Source: Planctomycetota bacterium
GTDB lineage: Bacteria > Planctomycetota > J058 > J103
Length of the DNA stretch: 64,000 bases
Direction: 5' to 3'
NCBI GenBank assembly: GCA_026004615.1
Contig: BPJM01000004.1
Coordinates: 186,001-250,000 of the forward strand
Positions within the stretch are counted from its first letter, which is position 1, and the number at the start of each line of letters is the position of its first letter. The notes under the pieces are model-generated. The model made no database searches and had not been told where the DNA came from. It saw only the letters and a program-made list of their open reading frames with translations. The position numbers and the translations under genes were made by a program. Shown here piece by piece: positions 59,206-64,000 of this stretch.

Positions 59206-60222
59206 TCAGGCGAGTGCGCCGCCGCAGCTGGAGCCCGCGCCGGCGGTGCAGCCGAAGCAGTGGTCGGCGGTGGCGATCGGCAGGCCGGCCAGCTCCTCCA
59301 GCGCGTCGAGCTCCCAGATGGTGCGCCGCCGGCCGGGGTGACCCGCCGCCAGCGGCAGCTCCAGCATCTGGTTGAAGTCGCAGTCGAACAGCCGCCCTTG
59401 CCAGTCGACGCTGACCAGGCTCCGGCACATGACGCCGTGCACCACCTGGGGGTTGAAGTGGTTCACGAGCAGGCTCATGTACCGCTCGTAGGCGCCCTGG
59501 CGCACCAGCATGTCGGCGAAGCGTGCGATCGGCATGTTGGTGATGGTGAGCAGGCTGTCGAAGCGGATCCCGAAATCATCCCACAGCCGGCGCTTGTAGT
59601 CGGCCTCCAGCTGCGCCTGCGGCGGCGGGAGCGTGGGGCCGAGGGGGTTGTAGACCAGATCGAGCCGCAGGCCGCTTCCCTCGCGCCCATAGCCCAACGC
59701 CTGGAGCCGCCGCAGCGCCTCGATGCTCTTGCCGAACACGCCCTTGCCGCGCTGGCGATCGACGTTGGCGGGGCTGTAGCACGGCAGGCTCGCGATCACG
59801 TGCACCCGGTGGGCGGCCAAGAACGCTGCCAGATCCTCGTGGCCGGGCTCGAGCAGGATCGTCAGGTTGCACCGGTCGATGACGCGGCGGCCGCTGGCAT
59901 GCGCCGCCTGCACCAGCGGCCGGAAACCCGGCACCATCTCGGGCGCCCCGCCGGTGATGTCCACCACCTCGAGCTCGGGCGGCGCGGCTCGGAGCAGCTC
60001 CAACAGCCGCGCCACGACGTGCTCGGGCATGATCTCGGTGCGCTTGGGGCCGGCGTCGACGTGGCAGTGGTGACACGCCTGGTTGCAGAGCTTGCCCACG
60101 TTGATCTGCAGGGTGCGGACCGTCTCGCGGACCAGCGGCCCCAGGCCGTGGCGCCGCAGGGTAGCCGCGAAGTCGGCGGCGTGGCGCGCTCGCCGCGTCG
60201 CCATCGGCAGGGTCTTGGGCAT
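59206..60222 (-). CDS. arsS: Arsenosugar biosynthesis radical SAM protein ArsS
   Basis: 338 aa. The radical SAM cluster CNQACHHCH (CxxxCxxC) is at about residues 50-58, followed by DITGGAPEMVPGF. The C-terminal half has the ArsS/DUF3641 hallmarks: LVYNPLGPTLPPPQAQLE, NMPIARFADML, NHFNPQVVHGVMCRSLVSVDW and the Cys-rich end HCFGCTAGAGSSC. ArsS joins a 5'-deoxyadenosyl unit to dimethylarsinous acid in arsenosugar synthesis. A perfect AAGGAGGG lies just upstream of ATG 60222. Directly downstream of arsM, as in arsenosugar-producing bacteria. Confidence 0.9.
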   Translation of the reverse strand: MPKTLPMATRRARHAADFAATLRRHGLGPLVRETVRTLQINVGKLCNQACHHCHVDAGPKRTEIMPEHVVARLLELLRAAPPELEVVDITGGAPEMVPGFRPLVQAAHASGRRVIDRCNLTILLEPGHEDLAAFLAAHRVHVIASLPCYSPANVDRQRGKGVFGKSIEALRRLQALGYGREGSGLRLDLVYNPLGPTLPPPQAQLEADYKRRLWDDFGIRFDSLLTITNMPIARFADMLVRQGAYERYMSLLVNHFNPQVVHGVMCRSLVSVDWQGRLFDCDFNQMLELPLAAGHPGRRRTIWELDALEELAGLPIATADHCFGCTAGAGSSCGGALA

Positions 60223-60307
60223 CGCTTCCCTCCTTGCCGGGTGCACCCGGCGCGGCGCCGGGGCGCGGTCGGTCTGGCGCCTCGCCCCGGCGGCCCCGCG
60301 CGCGCCC

Positions 60308-61516
60308 TCAGCAGCAACCCGGACCGGCGCATGCCGGCAGCGGCTCCGCCGCCGCTGCCGGCGTCGCAGGCGCGGCCGCGCCCTGTTTGGTCTCGCGCGG
60401 ATCGCGCCGGGCGTTCTGCTCGCAGGCAAACGGCGGCGCCTGTTCGAGCGGCACCTCCTGGTGCGGCGGCACCGGCTCGAAGTGCGCGGCATACGGCTCG
60501 CGCCCGAGCAGCCGATAGGTCTTGTCGCACACCGCGGTCCGCACCCCGCGGCGGTAGGTGTGGCCGTCGTCGTCGGTGACGGTGCGGAACGGGCCGCGGT
60601 AGATCACCGCCTGCCGGCGGTCCAGACACGGCCCCTCCTTGCCCTTGTAGGCGACGGCGGTGAGCGGGCGGAACTCGATGCCGGCGGCCGTGCGCCAGGG
60701 CGCGGCCGCGAACTTCTGGATGGTGATGCCGTACAGGCCTGCGCGCTCGAACGCCTCCAGGAACCGGTCCTCGCGCCACGCCCCGGCGATGCAACCGCTC
60801 CACAGCTCCGGGTCGCGCTGCAGCTCCGCGGGCACATCCTCATCGCTCACGATGTCCGAGATCACCGCGCGGCCGCCCGGGCGCAACACGCGGTGGATCT
60901 CGCAGAACAGCCGCTGCTTGTCCTCGGGGCGCACCAGATTCAGCACGCAGTTGGAGATCACGACATCGACCGACTCGCTCGCCACCAGGGGGGTGGTGCG
61001 GCGGAGCTGCTCGATCTTCGCCTCCAGCCGGGACAACTCCGCGCCGCTGCGCACGGGGTGCTCGGCGAGCCAGGCCTCCAGCTGCTCCAGATCGAGCGCC
61101 AGGTCCTGGATGCGTCCCTTGCGGAACGAGACGTTGGCGTAGCCGAGCCGGCGGGCGACCTCGGAGGCGGCGCGGCGCGCCAGCGCCAGCATCTCGTCGT
61201 TCATGTCGATGCCGATCACCCGGCCGGTGGGCCCCACCCGCTGCGCAGCGATGAAGCATGCCTTGCCGCTGCCCGAGCCCAGGTCGAGCACCGTCTCGCC
61301 GCGGCGCAGCCCGCGCGTCGGATCGCCGCAGCCGTAGTCGCGCGCGATGACCTCCTCGGGGATCGCGGCCAGCAGCTCGGGCTCGTAGTCCGCCGCCGGG
61401 CAGCACAGCTCCGCCTGCGGCGCCCGGGCGCCGGCGGTGTAGCGCCGCCGGACCGCCTCCTCCACCTCGAGTTCGGATTCGCTCCCTGCGGTGAGCACTT
61501 CTTGCTGGGTCGCCAT
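60308..61516 (-). CDS. arsM: Arsenite S-adenosylmethionine methyltransferase (ArsM-like)
   Basis: 402 aa. A class I methyltransferase core: VLDLGSGSGKACFIAAQ, VIGIDMNDEML, ISNCVLNLVRPEDKQ, VLRPGGRAVISDI. As in ArsM a Cys pair occurs near residue 38 (ELCCPA), with ISNC and WSGCIAGA supplying further cysteines for As(III) binding. A C-terminal Cys-rich extension (CDKTYRLL, GPGCC end) is of the kind seen in ArsM homologues that work with ArsS. GAGAGGAG is before ATG 61516. It is 36 bases from pstB. Confidence 0.85.
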   Translation of the reverse strand: MATQQEVLTAGSESELEVEEAVRRRYTAGARAPQAELCCPAADYEPELLAAIPEEVIARDYGCGDPTRGLRRGETVLDLGSGSGKACFIAAQRVGPTGRVIGIDMNDEMLALARRAASEVARRLGYANVSFRKGRIQDLALDLEQLEAWLAEHPVRSGAELSRLEAKIEQLRRTTPLVASESVDVVISNCVLNLVRPEDKQRLFCEIHRVLRPGGRAVISDIVSDEDVPAELQRDPELWSGCIAGAWREDRFLEAFERAGLYGITIQKFAAAPWRTAAGIEFRPLTAVAYKGKEGPCLDRRQAVIYRGPFRTVTDDDGHTYRRGVRTAVCDKTYRLLGREPYAAHFEPVPPHQEVPLEQAPPFACEQNARRDPRETKQGAAAPATPAAAAEPLPACAGPGCC

Positions 61517-61552
61517 CGGCTCCTCTCCCCATCGGGTTGGACGCCCTTGCCC

Positions 61553-62449
61553 TCACCCCCCGCCGGTAGCCCCGCCATCCCAGCGCCGGCCGGCCAGGTA
61601 GGCGGCGGCCACCGGGTGGCGCGGGCGGTCGAACACGCGCGCGGCGGGGCCGGCCTCCACAAGCCGCCCGATCCCGCGCTCGGGCCAGAGCACCGCGAGG
61701 TGATCGGCCAGCCGCCGCGCCTGTCCGAGGTCGTGGGTGACCACCGCGATCGTGTACCGTCCCCGCATTCCCGCGATCAGATCCTCGATCACGCCCGCCG
61801 CCAGCGGATCGAGCGCTGCGGTCGGCTCGTCGAACAGCAGCACCTGGGGCTCGAGCGCGATCGCGCGCGCGATGCACAGCCGCTGCTGCTGGCCGCCCGA
61901 GAGCGTGCTCGCCGGGGCCTCGAGCCGCTCGCGCACCTCCTCCCACAGGCCGACCGCCCGCAGCGCCCGCTCGACGCGCGCCTGCAGCTCCTCGCGCCCC
62001 CGCACCCCGTGCTCGCGCAGCGGCAGCACGAGGTTCTTGCGGATCGAGAAGGGAAAGGGGTTGGGACGCTGGAAGATCATGCCGACCCGGCGGCGCAGCG
62101 CCACGACGTCGCAGCGCGGCTGGAGCACCTCCTGCTCGCCCACCCGCACGCTGCCGCGCACCTGGCAATCCGGCAACAGCTCGGTCAAACGGTTGAAGCA
62201 CGACAGCAGCGTCGTCTTGCCCGCGCCCGAGGGGCCGACGATCGCGCTCACCCGCCCCGCAGGCAGCGCGAGCGTGAGCCCCTCGAGCACCGGCCGGCCG
62301 GCGAACGCGACCTGCAGCTCTCGCACCGCGAGCGGCGGCGGGCCGAGCGGCGGCAGGGCGGCGGCTGCCGCCGGCGAGCACCGCGGCGCGCCCGGCGGCG
62401 GTGCCTCCACCGCCGGGCCGCTGCCCGCCGCGCCGCGTTCGCTCAGCAT
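61553..62449 (-). CDS. pstB: Phosphate ABC transporter ATP-binding protein PstB
   Basis: 298 aa, with a Pro/Ala-rich N-terminal stretch of about 35 residues. The ATPase is complete: Walker A GPSGAGKTT, then LSCFNRLTELLP and IFQRPNPFPFSIRKN (PstB-specific), signature LSGGQQQRL, Walker B VLLFDEPTAALDP, VTHDLGQARR. Energises phosphate import with PstC and PstA. ATG 62449 overlaps the pstA stop by seven bases; an earlier ATG (62473) would overlap by 31. Confidence 0.9.
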   Translation of the reverse strand: MLSERGAAGSGPAVEAPPPGAPRCSPAAAAALPPLGPPPLAVRELQVAFAGRPVLEGLTLALPAGRVSAIVGPSGAGKTTLLSCFNRLTELLPDCQVRGSVRVGEQEVLQPRCDVVALRRRVGMIFQRPNPFPFSIRKNLVLPLREHGVRGREELQARVERALRAVGLWEEVRERLEAPASTLSGGQQQRLCIARAIALEPQVLLFDEPTAALDPLAAGVIEDLIAGMRGRYTIAVVTHDLGQARRLADHLAVLWPERGIGRLVEAGPAARVFDRPRHPVAAAYLAGRRWDGGATGGG

Positions 62450-63363
62450 CGGGCGTGCGCGCGAGCTAGCCATCGGTCTGCCATCCATCCCGCCAGCGCG
62501 TTGAGACAGAGCAGCACCGCCAGCAGCACCAGCGCCGAGGCATACGCGCGGTGGTTGCCGCCCGGCACGTGCATCGCCAGATCGTAGATGTGGATCGAGA
62601 GCGAGCGCCCGGAATCGAGCAGCGAGCCCGGCATCCGGTCGACGTAGCCGCTGGTGAACAACAGCGCCGCCGTCTCCGCCGCCGCGCGCCCGATGCCCAG
62701 CACCACCCCGACCAGCAGCGCGGGCGCCGCGGCCGGCAGGAGCACGTGGAGCAGCGTCGCCGCCCGCCCCAGACCCAGCGCGGCCGCTGCGCGGCGCAGC
62801 TCCCCCGCCGCCTCGCGCAGTCCCTGCTCGGCCGCGCGCACCGCGATGGGCAAGGCCATGCACGCCAGCGTCAGCCCGCCGGCGAGGATCGAGTAGCCGA
62901 GTCCCAGCGTCCGGCAGAACAGCGCGCTGCCGAACAGCCCCATCACGATCGAGGGCACGCCCGCCAGCGCATCGAGGCTCGCGCGGACCCAGCGGCCGCG
63001 CCGCCCGCCCGCCGCCGCCAGCTCGGCGAGCCAGACCGCCGCCCCCAGCCCCAGCGGCAGCGCCACGCTCAGGCAGACTCCGACCAGGAGCAGCGTCGAG
63101 ACCAGGATCGGCAGGATGCCACCGGCCCGCCCCGCGTCCGCCGGCGCCTCCGCCAGCAGCGACCACGACAGCGCCGGCGCCCCACCGGCTGCGATCTCGC
63201 CCACCAGCCAGCCGAGCAGCCCCGCCACCGCGAGCGCCGCCGCCCAGGCGCCGAGCCCGGCCGCGCCCTCGCGCGCCCGCGCCCGGCCGCGCGCTCCCGC
63301 CCGGGCGGGCAGCACCAGCCGGCGCGCCTCGCCCACACCCGCGAGCTCGCGCTGCTCAAGCAT
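62443..63363 (-). CDS. pstA: Phosphate ABC transporter permease PstA
   Basis: 306 aa. A long hydrophilic N-terminus of about 45 residues precedes six membrane helices. LAGVPSIVMGLFGSALF, AAEQGLREAAGELRRAAAALGLGRAATLLHVLLP (EAA loop, residues 181-213) and GRAAAETAALLFTSGYVD are PstA landmarks. It forms the inner-membrane channel for inorganic phosphate (and arsenate). ATG 63363 overlaps the pstC stop by eight bases. Confidence 0.9.
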   Translation of the reverse strand: MLEQRELAGVGEARRLVLPARAGARGRARAREGAAGLGAWAAALAVAGLLGWLVGEIAAGGAPALSWSLLAEAPADAGRAGGILPILVSTLLLVGVCLSVALPLGLGAAVWLAELAAAGGRRGRWVRASLDALAGVPSIVMGLFGSALFCRTLGLGYSILAGGLTLACMALPIAVRAAEQGLREAAGELRRAAAALGLGRAATLLHVLLPAAAPALLVGVVLGIGRAAAETAALLFTSGYVDRMPGSLLDSGRSLSIHIYDLAMHVPGGNHRAYASALVLLAVLLCLNALAGWMADRWLARAHARC

Positions 63364-64000
63364 GGTGGCCCCGGCGGCCGAACAGGTGCACCGCGCCCAC
63401 CAGCGCCCCCACCATCGCCAGCAGCACCAGCCCGGTGGCGAACAGCGCCGCGCGGTGCTCGCCCGCGGCGTACCCCATCTCGAGCGCGATGTGGGCGGTG
63501 AGCGCGCGTACCGGCGCGAGCCCATCGGCGGGCACCGCGATCACGTTGCCGCACACCATGAGCACCGCCATGGTCTCCCCCACCGCCCGCACCGCGGCCA
63601 ACAGCACCCCGGCGGCCAGCCCCGCGCGTGCCGCCGGCAGCGCCACGGCTCGCACCGTCGCCCAGCGCCCCAGCCCCAGCGCCGCCGCCCCGCGCCACAG
63701 CTCCGGCGGCAGCCGGGCCAGGCTGGCGTCGGCGAACAGCGCCACCGTCGGCAGCACCATCACCGCCAGCACCAGCATGCCGGCGAGCAGGCAGGTCCCC
63801 GGCGGGCGCAGTCGCGCCAGCAGCGGGACCAGCACCACCAGCGCCCACAGACCGTAGACCACCGAGGGGATGCCGGCCAGCAGCTCCACCGCGCGCCGGT
63901 ACGGGCGCACGAGCGCCTGGGGGGCATAGAAGTGGACGAACACCGCCGAGGCGATTCCGAGCGGTGCCGCCAGCGCCACCGCCCCGCCGGCGACGAGCAG
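63356..64000 (-). CDS. pstC: Phosphate ABC transporter permease PstC, 5'-truncated by window
   Basis: C-terminal 214 residues or so, open to the right edge. ALAAPLGIASAVFVHFYAP, LLAGIPSVVYGLWALVVLVPLL, the EAA region LPPELWRGAAALGLGRWATVRAVALPAARAGL and VRAVGETMAVLMVCGN are PstC features. Most of the first membrane helices lie outside the window. It is translation-coupled to pstA. Transcription must begin beyond 64000, so pst and ars genes are probably one transcript. Confidence 0.88.
   Translation of the reverse strand: MLVAGGAVALAAPLGIASAVFVHFYAPQALVRPYRRAVELLAGIPSVVYGLWALVVLVPLLARLRPPGTCLLAGMLVLAVMVLPTVALFADASLARLPPELWRGAAALGLGRWATVRAVALPAARAGLAAGVLLAAVRAVGETMAVLMVCGNVIAVPADGLAPVRALTAHIALEMGYAAGEHRAALFATGLVLLAMVGALVGAVHLFGRRGHHA

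Overview
The window is a very GC-rich (by eye about 70% or more) bacterial chromosome segment. Genes are densely packed, often overlap as ATGA or GTGA, and no insertion sequence, prophage or CRISPR array was seen. The best guess for the host is a high-GC member of the Planctomycetota. This rests on three gene types: a primary sigma factor with the long non-conserved segment I associate with planctomycete RpoD (43410-44807), a TPR protein ending in two RNA polymerase alpha-CTD-like domains (35008-35946), and a Ser/Thr kinase with a GspE/MshE-like N-terminal domain (45161-46801). That placement is inferred from remembered family features; no search was run.

Layout. 1-8.6 kb: a leftward block (two TPR lipoproteins and a Lon-like Ser-Lys protein without an AAA+ module, cut by the window edge) diverges from a small type III secretion cluster (sctV, an unknown candidate secreted protein, and a class II SycD/LcrH-like chaperone). 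8.9-9.7 kb: a HepT/MntA toxin-antitoxin pair. 9.9-18 kb: mutL, then a run of salvage genes (alkaline phosphatase, cytidine deaminase, CaiB-type CoA transferase, purine nucleoside phosphorylase, amidohydrolase, hypoxanthine phosphoribosyltransferase). 18-23.8 kb: three family-2 glycosyltransferases facing a CapK-like adenylate-forming ligase and a frameshifted Glu/Leu dehydrogenase. 24-31 kb: a DUF2332-like protein, CCA-adding enzyme/poly(A) polymerase, LemA, an unknown small protein, a histone-H1-like/NTF2-like fusion and an LTA-synthase-like membrane phosphotransferase. 31.4-38 kb: a peptide ABC transporter without its ATPases, the TPR/alpha-CTD protein, ruvA and a LeuA/homocitrate-synthase-type enzyme. 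38-43 kb: a lipoprotein, PilZ, anti-sigma-type ATPase, coiled-coil membrane protein, glutamate-cysteine ligase and a DUF151 nuclease.

43.4-52.6 kb: primary sigma factor, Ser/Thr kinase, phosphatidylserine decarboxylase, CBS pair, a large TPR protein and two tandem paralogous outer-membrane-type proteins. 52.7 kb: tRNA-Pro(UGG). 53-58.4 kb: a nucleotidyltransferase-like remnant with an in-frame amber codon, a sugar nucleotidyltransferase, an RNase Z-like metallo-hydrolase, then a zincin lipoprotein and a PflA-like radical SAM protein that are each broken by two single-base insertions in G/C runs. 58.6-64 kb: an FmdB zinc-ribbon protein, and a leftward pstC-pstA-pstB-arsM-arsS operon coupling high-affinity phosphate uptake to arsenic methylation and arsenosugar formation.

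Regulation. Sigma-70-like promoters of the form TTGNNN-N16-19-TANNNT recur in front of transcription units. Several sit only 6-10 bases from the start codon, which suggests leaderless mRNAs. GC-rich perfect hairpins without U-tracts lie between convergent genes.
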